Of a stretch of DNA of 64,000 nucleotides, positions 50,266 through 58,623 are shown one piece after another. Both the position numbers and the translations under genes were made by a program. The stretch is from positions 148,544-212,543 of the forward strand of contig CAYTPV010000008.1 of NCBI GenBank assembly GCA_964440115.1, read 5' to 3'. The notes below the pieces were generated by a model that searched no databases, was not told the origin of the DNA, and saw only the letters and a program-made list of their open reading frames with translations. This stretch comes from JAEWWD01 sp964440115 (GTDB taxonomy: Bacteria; Bacillota; Clostridia; Christensenellales; CAG-138). Each line of letters begins with the position of its first letter. The first letter of the stretch is position 1.

Positions 50266-50700
50266 TGATTTTATACTGCGCGGTTACTTACCATTGCTAG
50301 TTTTGTAAAGGTTGATAAAGTGATAAATCCCAAGCTTGAGCCTGTATGCATATGCAGGATCAGCACAACATACTTGCACGCGTATACAGTATAAAGCCTG
50401 CATTTCGTGAAAGATAGCGAGATACAAAGAATAGATAATATATTTTGCCCGTCTCAATCGCTTTCAAGGGCAAATACGGCGCTGCAGGCTTCATTTTCCT
50501 GCAGTATCATCCGATTTTTCAAACGTTTTAAAGGAAAAGGAATAGAGAATGTTCAGGTTTTAACAAAATGGATGCATACGGACATGACGTGAGATGCATC
50601 GGTTGATGCATGAAGGAAGGTGTGCCTCTGACATCTATAATAAGAATGACTCTCAGCTGGGTTTTGGTGAGTAAGTATTTTACTATTGATTCAAGGCTAG
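50266..50700. other. Intergenic region before the barnase-like gene
   Basis: AT-rich with TATA-like strings (ATAATATATTTTG at about 50437) and a direct repeat of GATGCAT around 50570-50610. No open frame with a plausible start. It may contain a promoter for the toxin/inhibitor pair; an in-frame stop at 50698 bounds that gene. Confidence 0.35.
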
Positions 50701-50715
50701 TTGGGAGGGATTGCT

Positions 50716-51288
50716 ATGGAATTATGGCAGATGATCTATTTAACAATTCAGTGTGTTTTATATAGGGGAATACCAATCATGCCGAGTGGTAATTGGCTGA
50801 CGTGGATAACAAATCTTGATCAGGCAACATGTGTAGCCTGTAAAGATAATGATGGTAAAATTTTTGCTATTATAGAGCGGGACAGGTATAGTATGCCGCC
50901 TCTCCATGAGCACTGTAGATGTAGGATTGAGTTGTTAAGTGCTATTAAATTAGGTACTGCAACGATAGAAGGTATTAACGGCGCCGATAGCTATTTGAAG
51001 TTGTATAATAAACTCCCGCCTCAATATGTTGAAAAAGCTTACGCTAAGGTCAGCGGGTGGAAAGATAGCAAGGGAAATCTATGGTCCGCCTTGCCGGGTG
51101 CTGTCATTGGCGGAGATATCTATTATAATAAAAGCGGTAAGCTGCCTATTGCAGATGGACGCATATGGTATGAAGCGGATATTAATTATGCAGGTGGATT
51201 CCGAGGACTATCACGTCTGGTTTACAGTAATGACGGGTTGTTATTCGTAACGTATGATCATTATGAAAATTTTCAGGAGGTAAACTGA
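50716..51288 (+). CDS. Barnase-like RNase with phage-head-type zinc knuckle
   Basis: The product has 190 residues from ATG 50716 (GGGAGGG upstream). Residues 30-70 (TCVACKDNDGKIF .. MPPLHEHCRCRIE) form a C-x2-C .. H-x-x-C-x-C knuckle like the end of the phage Mu F/SPP1 gp7 head protein domain. Residues about 100-190 align gap-free with barnase at offset 80: K107, E153, R163, R167 and H182 equal barnase K27, E73, R83, R87 and H102, so the active site is complete. It would cut single-stranded RNA after G. There is no secretion signal. The next gene encodes the matching barstar. Confidence 0.92.
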   Translation: MELWQMIYLTIQCVLYRGIPIMPSGNWLTWITNLDQATCVACKDNDGKIFAIIERDRYSMPPLHEHCRCRIELLSAIKLGTATIEGINGADSYLKLYNKLPPQYVEKAYAKVSGWKDSKGNLWSALPGAVIGGDIYYNKSGKLPIADGRIWYEADINYAGGFRGLSRLVYSNDGLLFVTYDHYENFQEVN

Positions 51289-51290
51289 CC

Positions 51291-51566
51291 ATGAACAGCG
51301 TGACGATCAATTTTACGGGCTGTAACAATCTTTTCGAAGTCTATGGTCTGATAAAACACCAGCTCGGCTTTCCATTATATTTTGGAGAAAATCTGGATGC
51401 ATTATGGGATTTACTAACGAGTTATATCGAATCGCCGACGTTAATTTATATCAAGGGCATATCAACGCTTTCTGCTGAGTTACGTGCATATATGCCGAGA
51501 ATTGTCGAAGTGTTTGAGCATGCAGAGCGGCAATACGGCGAAATCCGATGTATCGTTGAGGAATGA
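51291..51566 (+). CDS. Barstar-family ribonuclease inhibitor
   Basis: The product has 91 residues. The ribosome binding site AGGAGG lies within the end of the toxin gene and only 2 bases separate the genes, so translation is coupled. The inhibitory loop and helix FPLYFGENLDALWDLLTSYIE match barstar: D36 and D40 here equal barstar D35 and D39, which plug the barnase active site. The two cysteines of B. amyloliquefaciens barstar are not kept at the same places. It is the immunity partner of the upstream RNase. Confidence 0.95.
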   Translation: MNSVTINFTGCNNLFEVYGLIKHQLGFPLYFGENLDALWDLLTSYIESPTLIYIKGISTLSAELRAYMPRIVEVFEHAERQYGEIRCIVEE

Positions 51567-51829
51567 GCAGTCCGTTCTATTGATTCATGAACGGGGTGCG
51601 GCTCCAATTCCCACGCTCCATTGAAGCGCGGAGTGGGTGCTGAAAAAGTGACATGCATAGCGCACCCCCCGATCCCTTCCCGCACCGCAAATTTGCCTAT
51701 TTACATTGTGTTCATAACATCTTCATAATATGGTAGTAAAATGAAAAACCGTCCGGCAGATCGCATACCGCGCTTTGGGACGGGCAATCATCATATTGGT
51801 CCTTTTTTAGGATCAAAAGGAGAAAGACC

Positions 51830-52525
51830 ATGAAGAAACTGCCTAAATTACTCGCGGCGCTCATCGCGCTCTCGGTATTGCTGACTGCTTGCGCGCCTGC
51901 TGCACAGCCCGCCGCAACCGCCACCCCCGCGGCAACCGCGCCCGCATCCACCGACGCTCCGGCGGATCTGCCCGAAGCTACGCCGGATATGACCAAAGTG
52001 CGCACGGATGTCGAGGCCATGATGCCCATACTCGATTCCATCGTCCGCACCATGGGCATCAACGGCACAACGCCCTATGAGCCTGAGAACGCCGAGTTCG
52101 TATGGAATGTGCTGTACCTGATGGGTGTGAACTGGGGCGATACGCATCCGCTGGTGGAAAAAACGGATGAGTTCGTGATAGTGAAGCGTCAGGTCATGCA
52201 GGAGTTTGCAAGCGCTGCGTTTTTCGTGTACAGCGATCTGCCCGAAGTGCCCGAAAGCATGGCAGCCTCTGTGCAGTATGACGAGGGGCTGGATGCGTAT
52301 AAGCTTTCCTATTCCGACAGGGGCAACACGGAAACCCGCCTGGGAGCCTACGGCATCGCGGACGACGGCACCGTCACCGCCAATGTAGATCTATATGAGC
52401 TGCCGGATTCGAAACTGGGCACGCTTGAATTTACGCTGGTGCCCAACGCCTATGCGGCGGGCATCACTGACCCTATCTACCAGTATTCCGTCAGCGCGGT
52501 GACGCTGGCTGTGCCGGAAGCATAA
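51830..52525 (+). CDS. Lipoprotein of unknown function
   Basis: The product has 231 residues, with AAAGGAG before the ATG. Lipobox LTAC with Cys21, then an Ala/Thr/Pro linker to about residue 50. The mature domain (VRTDVEAMMPILDSIVRTMGINGTTPYEPENAEFVWNVLYLMGVNWGD) is helical first and beta-rich later (TVTANVDLYELPDSKLGTLEFTLVPNAYAAG). The family is not recognised. Similar lipoproteins with an Ala/Pro linker are at 22828 and 44256. Confidence 0.75.
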   Translation: MKKLPKLLAALIALSVLLTACAPAAQPAATATPAATAPASTDAPADLPEATPDMTKVRTDVEAMMPILDSIVRTMGINGTTPYEPENAEFVWNVLYLMGVNWGDTHPLVEKTDEFVIVKRQVMQEFASAAFFVYSDLPEVPESMAASVQYDEGLDAYKLSYSDRGNTETRLGAYGIADDGTVTANVDLYELPDSKLGTLEFTLVPNAYAAGITDPIYQYSVSAVTLAVPEA

Positions 52526-52530
52526 ACATT

Positions 52531-52817
52531 TCAAAAAAGTGCCGTCGGCACTTTTTTGAGTTTTCCTCACGAACCGCCTGCACCACTGTGCGGCCGGCGG
52601 TTCCTGCAAGGAAAGCCTTGGGCCGCCAAGGCTACGCTCGCGACGTACATGCCGTCGCGAGCGAATAAAGCTTTTCAAAAAAGTACCTTTCGGTACTTTT
52701 TTGAGTTTTTCTCAGTAACCGCCCGCACCACTGTGCGGCCGGCGGTTCCTGCAAGAAAAGCCTTGGGCCGCCAAGGCTTGCGCTCGCGACGTACATGCCG
52801 CCGCGAGCGAATAAAGC
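52531..52817. repeat. Triple-hairpin repeat, two tandem copies
   Basis: Unit 1 (52531-52672): terminator TCAAAAAAGTGCCGTCGGCA.., then GAACCGCC..GGCGGTTC, AGCCTTGG..CCAAGGCT, GCTCGCGAC..GTCGCGAGC and AATAAAGCTT. Unit 2 (52674-52817) repeats all of this with the terminator stem changed in a paired way (AAGTACC..GGTACTT). Compensated changes in the stem argue for a selected RNA or DNA structure. The first stem follows the lipoprotein stop by 5 bases. Confidence 0.88.
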
Positions 52818-52920
52818 TTATAAATTAAGGCAGGTAGCGGATAGCTGTCTGCCTTCAATTTATATACAAATCCGCTGCAGGGGGTGGGAAATTCAACAAT
52901 GACCCCCACGTTTAACTCAC

Positions 52921-53004
52921 GGGGGGACAGGGGGGCGGAGCGGCCAGAGCCGTTCCGCCCCCCTGTATTAAAATTCCGTCGGCTCATTTATGAGCCGATA
53001 CCTT
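52921..53004. repeat. GTATCG element, tail only
   Basis: GGGGGGCGGAGCGG..CCGTTCCGCCCCCC hairpin, TATTAAAATTC, then GTCGGCTCATTTATGAGCCGATACCTT. Confidence 0.83.
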
Positions 53005-53026
53005 TTGCTCTGTGAAACATACAAAA

Positions 53027-53042
53027 TGTTCCCCGTGAAACA
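53027..53042. promoter_or_regulatory. parS-like centromere site
   Basis: TGTTCCCCGTGAAACA matches the bacterial parS consensus TGTTTCACGTGAAACA at 14 of 16 positions. A further half-site TGTGAAACA lies 16 bases left. A Spo0J/ParB or Noc dimer could bind; Noc is encoded at 57718. Origin-proximal position fits. Confidence 0.55.
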
Positions 53043-53125
53043 ATATACGGGGGAAATCGACATTACAGTCTGCGCCTATCTACGGGGGCATAAGTGGCCG
53101 ATAGACAACCACCATTTGCGCGAAA

Positions 53126-53491
53126 TTATTTCTCCTCCACAAACTCCACCTTCAACCCGTTCGGGTCCAGCGCGTAAAAGAAGCGCAAATTCGGCTCCGG
53201 CGATACGATCTCGGTATAGATGGGGATGCCCTTCTCCTTGCACAGCGCATAGATGGCGTCGAGATCGTCGCACAGGAACCCCCACGAAAAATCGCCCGTC
53301 GCCTGTATGTGCATCATGCGCTTTTCATCCTGAATAAGCTCGATTTGCGTATCCCCTTCGCCCAAGAATGCGATCTCCCTGCCGGGGCCAGCTTGAAAGC
53401 GGCGGACGAGCGGCAGTTTTACGATCTCCTGATAGAATTTAAGCGACTGCTCCAGATCCTTCACGTACAGCGTGCTCCATACGAATTTCAT
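53126..53491 (-). CDS. VOC-superfamily protein, copy 1
   Basis: The product has 121 residues, with AAGAGG before the ATG. It has a glyoxalase/bleomycin-resistance fold (KFVWSTLYVKDLEQSLKFYQEIVKLPLVRRF .. LGEGDTQIELIQDE .. FRxxxYALDPNGLKVEFVEE). It is 107/121 identical to the next gene (53522), a very recent tandem duplication. Probable metal-dependent lyase or binding protein; substrate unknown. Confidence 0.88.
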   Translation of the reverse strand: MKFVWSTLYVKDLEQSLKFYQEIVKLPLVRRFQAGPGREIAFLGEGDTQIELIQDEKRMMHIQATGDFSWGFLCDDLDAIYALCKEKGIPIYTEIVSPEPNLRFFYALDPNGLKVEFVEEK

Positions 53492-53521
53492 ATGCGTTCC
53501 TCTTTCTGCCGTGCTGAAAAG

Positions 53522-53887
53522 TTATTTTTCCTCTGCAAATTGCACCTTCAGCCCGTTCGGGTCCAGCGCCATGAAATACCTCAGATTCGGATTGGGCGAG
53601 AAGATTTCGCTGTAAACGGGGATGCCCTTTTCCTTGCACAGCGCGTACATGGCGTCCACATCGTCGCACGCAAAGCCCCACGAAAAATCGCCGCCCGCCT
53701 GTATGTTCATCATGCGCTTTTCATCCTGAATGAGTTCGATCTGCGTATCCCCTTCGCCCAAGAAAGCGATCTCCCTGCCGGGGCCAGCCTGAAAGCGGCG
53801 GATAAGCGGCAGTTTCACGATCTCCTGATAGAATTTGAGCGACTGCTCCAGATCTTTGACGTACAGCGTGCTCCAAACGAATTTCAT
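53522..53887 (-). CDS. VOC-superfamily protein, copy 2
   Basis: The product has 121 residues, with GGGGGA before the ATG. It has the same domain as the copy at 53126. The 14 differences (for example V29I, H61N, L73A, V96F, Y106M, E116Q) are mostly in the second half, around the likely pocket, so the two may prefer different ligands. Only 30 bases separate the genes, which form one operon reading toward 53126. Confidence 0.88.
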   Translation of the reverse strand: MKFVWSTLYVKDLEQSLKFYQEIVKLPLIRRFQAGPGREIAFLGEGDTQIELIQDEKRMMNIQAGGDFSWGFACDDVDAMYALCKEKGIPVYSEIFSPNPNLRYFMALDPNGLKVQFAEEK

Positions 53888-53977
53888 ATGTGATAATCCC
53901 CCTGTTTTTAGTTTAGGATGGCAGTTTCGCAGCGGTGTATGTGCGTTGCCTAATATTAGCCCATACCCATTTTCCTT

Positions 53978-54045
53978 AAGGTATCGCCGCCTTCGGCGTC
54001 GACGACTTCTTATTTTATTTAATAGCGGGCGGGCTGCGGCCTCTT
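53978..54045. repeat. GTATCG element, head only
   Basis: AAGGTATCGCCGCC..TTCGGCGTCGACGA, TTATTTTATTTAATA, GCGGGCGGGCTGCGGCC, then truncated. Confidence 0.8.
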
Positions 54046-54102
54046 CGCATTTCTGGGAGCACTGAATTACTGAAACAAGTTTTCTTCTTCTCTCCCAAGT
54101 AT

Positions 54103-54190
54103 CCTTCCCCCAAAGCGACTATGTCGCTTTGAAATGGGTTCTTAGGGGCGTTACGCCCCTAAGCGGGGGATTGGGGGCGGAGCCCCCATA
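54103..54190. repeat. GGTTCTTAGGGGC hairpin repeat
   Basis: CAAAGCGAC..GTCGCTTTG, GGGTTCTTAGGGGCGTTACGCCCCTAAGC-type stem, then GGGGGCGGAGCCCCC. The same three-part layout is at 57551 and 59056. Confidence 0.8.
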
Positions 54191-54218
54191 TCTTAACGTA
54201 ATAGAATCAGTTACCTGT

Positions 54219-54240
54219 ATTATACCGCATGCGGTATAAT
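54219..54240 (+). promoter_or_regulatory. Perfect 22-bp palindrome overlapping a -10 box
   Basis: The left arm is ATTATACCGCA and the right arm TGCGGTATAAT, with no loop. TATAAT at 54235-54240 is a good -10 for the DMT exporter gene at 54310, so a dimeric repressor bound here would block it. The regulator is not in the neighbourhood. Confidence 0.7.
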
Positions 54241-54309
54241 GGGAAAAGGCGGCAGTTTGGGGAAGCGGCTTTCCTGTGTGCCGGAATATATACCGAAAGT
54301 GAGCAATCC

Positions 54310-55197
54310 ATGAACCAACCCGCGAAGCACACCAAAGCCACTCTGTTCGGCTTCTGCTCCATCCTCCTGTGGGGGATGCTGGCGGTGCTGACATCCTTCA
54401 GCGGGGATGTGCCGCCGTTCCAGCTGACGGCCATGACATTCTTTATCGCATTCCTGATCGGCACCGCCGCGTTCATCAAAGGCGGGTGCGATTTTTCGCT
54501 GCTCAAACAACCCGTCGGCGTGTGGGCGAACGGCATACTCGGCTTGTTCGGCTACCACGCGCTGTATTTCATAGCGCTCAAGACCGCGCCGGTGGTGGAA
54601 GCGAGCCTTATCAACTACCTGTGGCCGGTGCTGATCGTGCTGTTTTCCTCGTTTTTGCCCGGGGAGAGGCTGAGGTGGTTCCACGCGGCGGGTGTGGCGC
54701 TGGGCTTTGCGGGCGTTTTCGTGCTGCTGACCGGCGGCGGGGCTTTCAATTTAAATCCGCAATATCTATCCGGCTATTCGTTTGCGCTCGCCTGCGCCGT
54801 GATCTGGGCAATATATTCCGTACTCTCGCGCAAAAACAAAAGCGCGCCGACACTGCTCATTACGGCGTTCTGCGGCGCGACCGCGCTGCTATCTCTCATC
54901 TGCCACCTGCTGTTTGAGGATACGGTAATCCCCAGCCTCGCGGAATGTGTTCCCATCGTACTGCTCGGGATCGGCCCCGTTGGGCTAGCGTTTTTCGCGT
55001 GGGATTATGGCGTGAAGAACGGCAATATCAAGCTGCTGGGCACGCTTTCGTATATCGCGCCGCTGCTTTCGAGCGTGCTGCTGCTTGCGTTCGGGCGCGC
55101 GCAGTTCTCGTGGAATCTGCTGTTCGCGTGCGCGCTCGTGATGGCAGGTTCGGTCGTCGCGTCGTGGGAGAGTATCAAAGGTATGCTGAAAAAGTGA
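54310..55197 (+). CDS. DMT-superfamily exporter (EamA; YddG-like)
   Basis: The product has 295 residues from ATG 54310, with ten hydrophobic helices in two EamA repeats (LFGFCSILLWGMLAVLTSFS .. APVVEASLINYLWPVLIVLFSSFLPGERL and YSFALACAVIWAIYSVLSRKN .. GNIKLLGTLSYIAPLLSSVLLLAFG). Length and the NYLWP motif recall the aromatic amino acid exporter YddG. It probably exports amino acids or related metabolites. Its promoter carries a 22-bp palindrome. Confidence 0.88.
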   Translation: MNQPAKHTKATLFGFCSILLWGMLAVLTSFSGDVPPFQLTAMTFFIAFLIGTAAFIKGGCDFSLLKQPVGVWANGILGLFGYHALYFIALKTAPVVEASLINYLWPVLIVLFSSFLPGERLRWFHAAGVALGFAGVFVLLTGGGAFNLNPQYLSGYSFALACAVIWAIYSVLSRKNKSAPTLLITAFCGATALLSLICHLLFEDTVIPSLAECVPIVLLGIGPVGLAFFAWDYGVKNGNIKLLGTLSYIAPLLSSVLLLAFGRAQFSWNLLFACALVMAGSVVASWESIKGMLKK

Positions 55198-55345
55198 GAG
55201 GGAAATCCGCTCCAAACACATTGTGTTTGTGGGGAGATTACGATGTAAGCCCCCGTCAACTTGCATTTTTTGTAAAAAAGAGATAGGATGGACTATAGTT
55301 TGGGCGCGGCCCACCGCGAAAAACCCGCAGAAAGGAACAAAAGCT

Positions 55346-56554
55346 ATGCACAGTACAAGGCAGATTGCCCCGCACATATTCTGGGTCGGCGCAAACGACC
55401 GTAGGCTTGCGCTGTTTGAAAACATGTTCCCCCTGCCCAATGGGGTCGCGTACCATTCGTATCTCATTATGGATGAAAAATCCGCGCTCATCGACACGGT
55501 GGATTCTTCCATCACCGAGCGCTTTCTTGAAAATATTGAACATGTGCTGTCGGGCAGGGCGATCGATTACCTCGTCGTCAACCATATGGAGCCGGATCAC
55601 TGCGCCAACATTGCGGAGCTCGTGAGGCGCTTCCCGCAGATGAAGATTGTGGGCAATGCAAAGACATTCCAGATGATCCGCCAGTTTTACGATTTTGATA
55701 TCGAAAACAGCATGTTGGAGGTGCGCGAAGGCGATACGCTAAATCTTGGGGCGCACACGCTGCAGTTTCTGTTTGCTCCCATGGTGCACTGGCCGGAAGT
55801 CATGTTCACTTATGAACAGAGCGAGAAGATTTTGTTCACAGCCGACGCGTTCGGTTCGTTTGGCGCGCTGCCCGGGAATCTGTTTGCGGACGAGCTGGAT
55901 TTTGAGGGCGAATTTTTGAATGAATCGCGCCGTTATTATGCCAACATCGTGGGCAAGTACGGGGCGCAGGTGCAGTCGGCGCTCAAAAAGGCGGCCAGCC
56001 ATGAAATCAGCATGATCTGCCCGCTGCACGGTCCCATCTGGCGCAAAGAGTTGGGCTATATTTTTGAAAAATACGATAGGTGGAGCAGATACGAGCCGGA
56101 AAAGAAAGGCGTGGTCATCGCCTACGCCTCCATGTACGGCAATACGGAAAACGCGGCGCAGATCGTCTGTAACCGGCTGGCTGATCTGGGCGTGCAGGAT
56201 CTGCGGGTGTACGATATATCCAAAACCCACGCGTCGTATATCATTGCGGACGCATTCAAGTACAGCCATATGGTGCTTGCGTCGCCCACCTATAACGCGG
56301 GGCTGTATTTCGGTATGGAGTCTCTTATGAAGGATATGGCGGTGCTCAATGTGCAGCGCAGGAAGGTCGCGCTCATAGGCAACGGATCATGGGCGCCCGC
56401 CGCGCATACCGTGATGCTTAAGCTGCTGCAGGAAATGAAAGAAATGGAGCTGATCGCACCGCCCTTCGTGCTCAAATCCTCCGTGAAGTCCCAACAGATG
56501 GGGGAACTGATTGCGCTTGCGGATGCGGTAGGGAAGTCTGTGCTGCGGGATTAA
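55346..56554 (+). CDS. fprA: FprA-type flavodiiron protein
   Basis: The product has 402 residues from ATG 55346 (AAAGGA upstream). The metallo-beta-lactamase-like N-terminal domain carries the diiron site (H80-x-E82-x-D84-H85 in NHMEPDHC, later His/Asp in VHWPEVMF, FTADAFG, PLHGPIW). The C-terminal flavodoxin domain starts near residue 252 (IAYASMYGNTENAA) and binds FMN. It reduces O2 to water and/or NO to N2O with electrons from rubredoxin or similar, protecting an anaerobe from oxygen. No rubredoxin gene is adjacent. Confidence 0.95.
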   Translation: MHSTRQIAPHIFWVGANDRRLALFENMFPLPNGVAYHSYLIMDEKSALIDTVDSSITERFLENIEHVLSGRAIDYLVVNHMEPDHCANIAELVRRFPQMKIVGNAKTFQMIRQFYDFDIENSMLEVREGDTLNLGAHTLQFLFAPMVHWPEVMFTYEQSEKILFTADAFGSFGALPGNLFADELDFEGEFLNESRRYYANIVGKYGAQVQSALKKAASHEISMICPLHGPIWRKELGYIFEKYDRWSRYEPEKKGVVIAYASMYGNTENAAQIVCNRLADLGVQDLRVYDISKTHASYIIADAFKYSHMVLASPTYNAGLYFGMESLMKDMAVLNVQRRKVALIGNGSWAPAAHTVMLKLLQEMKEMELIAPPFVLKSSVKSQQMGELIALADAVGKSVLRD

Positions 56555-56596
56555 GGATAAAGCCTGTTATATAATTGGACATTGGGGGAATTTCGT

Positions 56597-57211
56597 TTGA
56601 ACAGAAAACTGGGGATGTATTCCGCACTATTAACGCTTGCGGCCGTACTTGTGTTTGCGTTTTGCATGATCATCGGCAGCAATTTCGGAAGTTATCTTTC
56701 GAGCTTGTTCATATCGCTGGGCTTTGTGCCCATGGTATGCGCGTTTGCGGCGATGAGCAGGGAAGAGGAGAAGGGCGTAAGCAATACGGCAGTCGCCTTT
56801 GCGGCGGTATATGCCGTACTCATCTGCGTGGTGTATTTTACGCAGTTGACCACAGTGCGGCTATCCGCGCTCAACGAACAGGCGTCGGCGCTATTGAGCT
56901 ATCAGACGCTCGGCGGGTTGTTCTTCAATTATGATCTGCTGGGATACGCGTTTATGGCGCTGTCCACATTCTTTATCGGGCTTACGGTTAAAGTGAACAG
57001 CAAAGCGAATAGATGGCTGAAGAACCTGCTGCTGGTGCACGGCGTGTTTGCGATAACCTGCATCATCATGCCCATGCTTGGGATTTTCAGCGCGGGGATG
57101 CGCGGCGGGGAGATCATCGGGGTACTGATATTGGAATTCTGGTGTGCGTATTTCAGCCCTGTGTGCATATTGGCATATCGGTATTTTAAGAATGGTGCGG
57201 TGCAGAATTAG
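56597..57211 (+). CDS. Integral membrane protein, six helices
   Basis: The product has 204 residues from TTG 56597 (GGGGGAA upstream). The hydrophobic segments begin at about residues 8, 33, 60, 105, 132 and 165. No charged active-site motif and no family recognised with certainty; it resembles small Bacillota membrane proteins of unknown role. It follows fprA by 42 bases and may be co-transcribed. Confidence 0.75.
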   Translation: MNRKLGMYSALLTLAAVLVFAFCMIIGSNFGSYLSSLFISLGFVPMVCAFAAMSREEEKGVSNTAVAFAAVYAVLICVVYFTQLTTVRLSALNEQASALLSYQTLGGLFFNYDLLGYAFMALSTFFIGLTVKVNSKANRWLKNLLLVHGVFAITCIIMPMLGIFSAGMRGGEIIGVLILEFWCAYFSPVCILAYRYFKNGAVQN

Positions 57212-57234
57212 CCTGTTGGCGGGTGGTTTAAATC

Positions 57235-57450
57235 AGTATCGCCGCCTTGCGAGGCGTCGACGAAAATTTTTATACAGGGGGGCTAAGCGGCTGCGGCCGC
57301 TTAGCCCCCCTGTCCCCCCCACGGGGATACTAAACCCTTTCAAGTCGGGGTAGAGAACCCGCAAACTATCCTGCGGGGAGGGCAGAGGGGCGACTTAAGT
57401 CGCCCCTCTGCATAAAAATAATTCGTCGGCTCTGCAGGAGCCGATACCTT
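57235..57450. repeat. GTATCG element, complete copy
   Basis: The head is AGTATCGCCGCC..GAGGCGTCGACGA. The hairpins are GGGGGGCTAAGCGGC..GCCGCTTAGCCCCCC and GAGGGGCGACTTAAGTCGCCCCTC. The tail is TCGTCGGCTC..GAGCCGATACCTT. GCGGGTGGTTTAA precedes the head. Confidence 0.87.
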
Positions 57451-57550
57451 AAGAATAAAAAAGCGACGAAATACTACCGCAGTGCGGATAAAAAACAGGC
57501 TTCGCCTGCCCAAATCGGGCTGACGAAGCCTGCTCTGTATCCTAATATAT

Positions 57551-57716
57551 TTCCCCACGCAAACGCGTGCGTTTGCGGCATGGGTTCTTAGGGGCTTCCC
57601 ATCGGGAAGCGGACTCGTTGCACCGAAGGGGCAAAAACCGATCCTGTGAATCGGTTTTAGAGCCCCGAGTTCCGCTGTTTACGCCCCTAAGCGGGGTTTG
57701 GGGCAGCGCCCCATAG
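57551..57716. repeat. GGTTCTTAGGGGC hairpin repeat at the noc 3' end
   Basis: CGCAAACGCGTGCGTTTGCG, then TTCTTAGGGGC .. GCCCCTAAGCGGGG enclosing an inserted hairpin pair (CTTCCCATCGGGAAG; AAACCGATCC..GGATCGGTTT-like), then GGGGCAGCGCCCC. It touches the noc stop codon and may act as its terminator. Confidence 0.8.
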
Positions 57717-57717
57717 A

Positions 57718-58623
57718 TTACTCCTCGTTGTTGCTCGACCTTCTCACCCGTATAAACAGATCCACGCCGTCGGCGGTGTCCGTCTGCTCCACCGTAACGC
57801 TCATGCCGGAGTCGTTCAATTGCTTGGCGGCGGCGTTCACAGAATTGAGGAACAGCCGGTAATCGCGTAGATAGCGCAGTATCTTGGGGCGCGGGGCCGC
57901 GCCGTCGTGCTTTTCATCGTAAAGCTTGTTGAGCGTCTTTTCCACCAGCTTTTCGGTATCCTTCACCGAAAGCGCGCGGTTCTTCACCTTGTCGATGACC
58001 TGCAGCTGCGTCTTTTCATCCCGCAGCTTTAAGAGTGCGCGCGCGTGTCGTTCCGTCATGCGCGCTTCGAGCATGGCCTCCTTGACTTCGGGCGCAAGCC
58101 GTAGCACCCTAAGCTTGTTGGCGACGGCGGACTGGCTTTTGCCAAGACGCGTCGCAAGCTCTTCCTGTGTGAGGCCGTAGAGTGCAATGAGCTGTGCGTA
58201 GCAATCCGCTTCCTCCAGATAATGCAGGTTTTCGCGCTGGAGGTTTTCGATGAGCGCCACCATAGCGCTTTCCTGATCCACCATGGTCTCTTCCACAAGG
58301 CAGGGCACTTCACGCATGCCCAGCAGCTTGCAGGCCCGCAGACGCCGCTCGCCCGCGACCAGCTCGAACCCATCCTGCATTTTGCGGACCACCAGCGGCT
58401 GTATGAGGCCTACCTGGCGGATGGATTCCGCTAGCTCCTCCAGCCCCTCGTCGTCGAAGCTTTTGCGGGGCTGATTGGGGTTGGGGCGGATATCGTCGAC
58501 CGGCAGGCGCAGCAGCCTGCGGCCTTCCGCGCCGGGCAGCGCGACGGAAACACTCGCCGGTTTTTTGGTGGTCTCCGGCGCATCATCGGAACGCTTGTCC
58601 TTTAAAAAGTCGAACACTGCCAT
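57718..58623 (-). CDS. noc: Noc-type ParB-family nucleoid occlusion protein
   Basis: The product has 301 residues from ATG 58623 (GGGAGGGAG upstream). A short amphipathic N-terminus (MAVFDFLKDKR) is followed by the ParB CTPase domain (RLPVDDIRPNPNQPRKSFDDEGLEELAESIRQVGLIQPLVVR, LVAGERRLRACKLLG, NLQRENLHYLEEADCYAQL). The helix-turn-helix LTQEELATRLGKSQSAVANKLRVLRL resembles Noc, and TERHARALLKL follows. Position just after rsmG, with an N-terminal helix suited to membrane contact, favours Noc over Spo0J. It blocks division over the nucleoid. soj is not adjacent, so a Spo0J role is not fully excluded. Confidence 0.82.
   Translation of the reverse strand: MAVFDFLKDKRSDDAPETTKKPASVSVALPGAEGRRLLRLPVDDIRPNPNQPRKSFDDEGLEELAESIRQVGLIQPLVVRKMQDGFELVAGERRLRACKLLGMREVPCLVEETMVDQESAMVALIENLQRENLHYLEEADCYAQLIALYGLTQEELATRLGKSQSAVANKLRVLRLAPEVKEAMLEARMTERHARALLKLRDEKTQLQVIDKVKNRALSVKDTEKLVEKTLNKLYDEKHDGAAPRPKILRYLRDYRLFLNSVNAAAKQLNDSGMSVTVEQTDTADGVDLFIRVRRSSNNEE

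Noticed and set aside
50407..50592. 61-residue open frame upstream of the barnase-like gene
   Set aside because: No ribosome binding site at a start codon and no similarity to immunity or toxin leader proteins.
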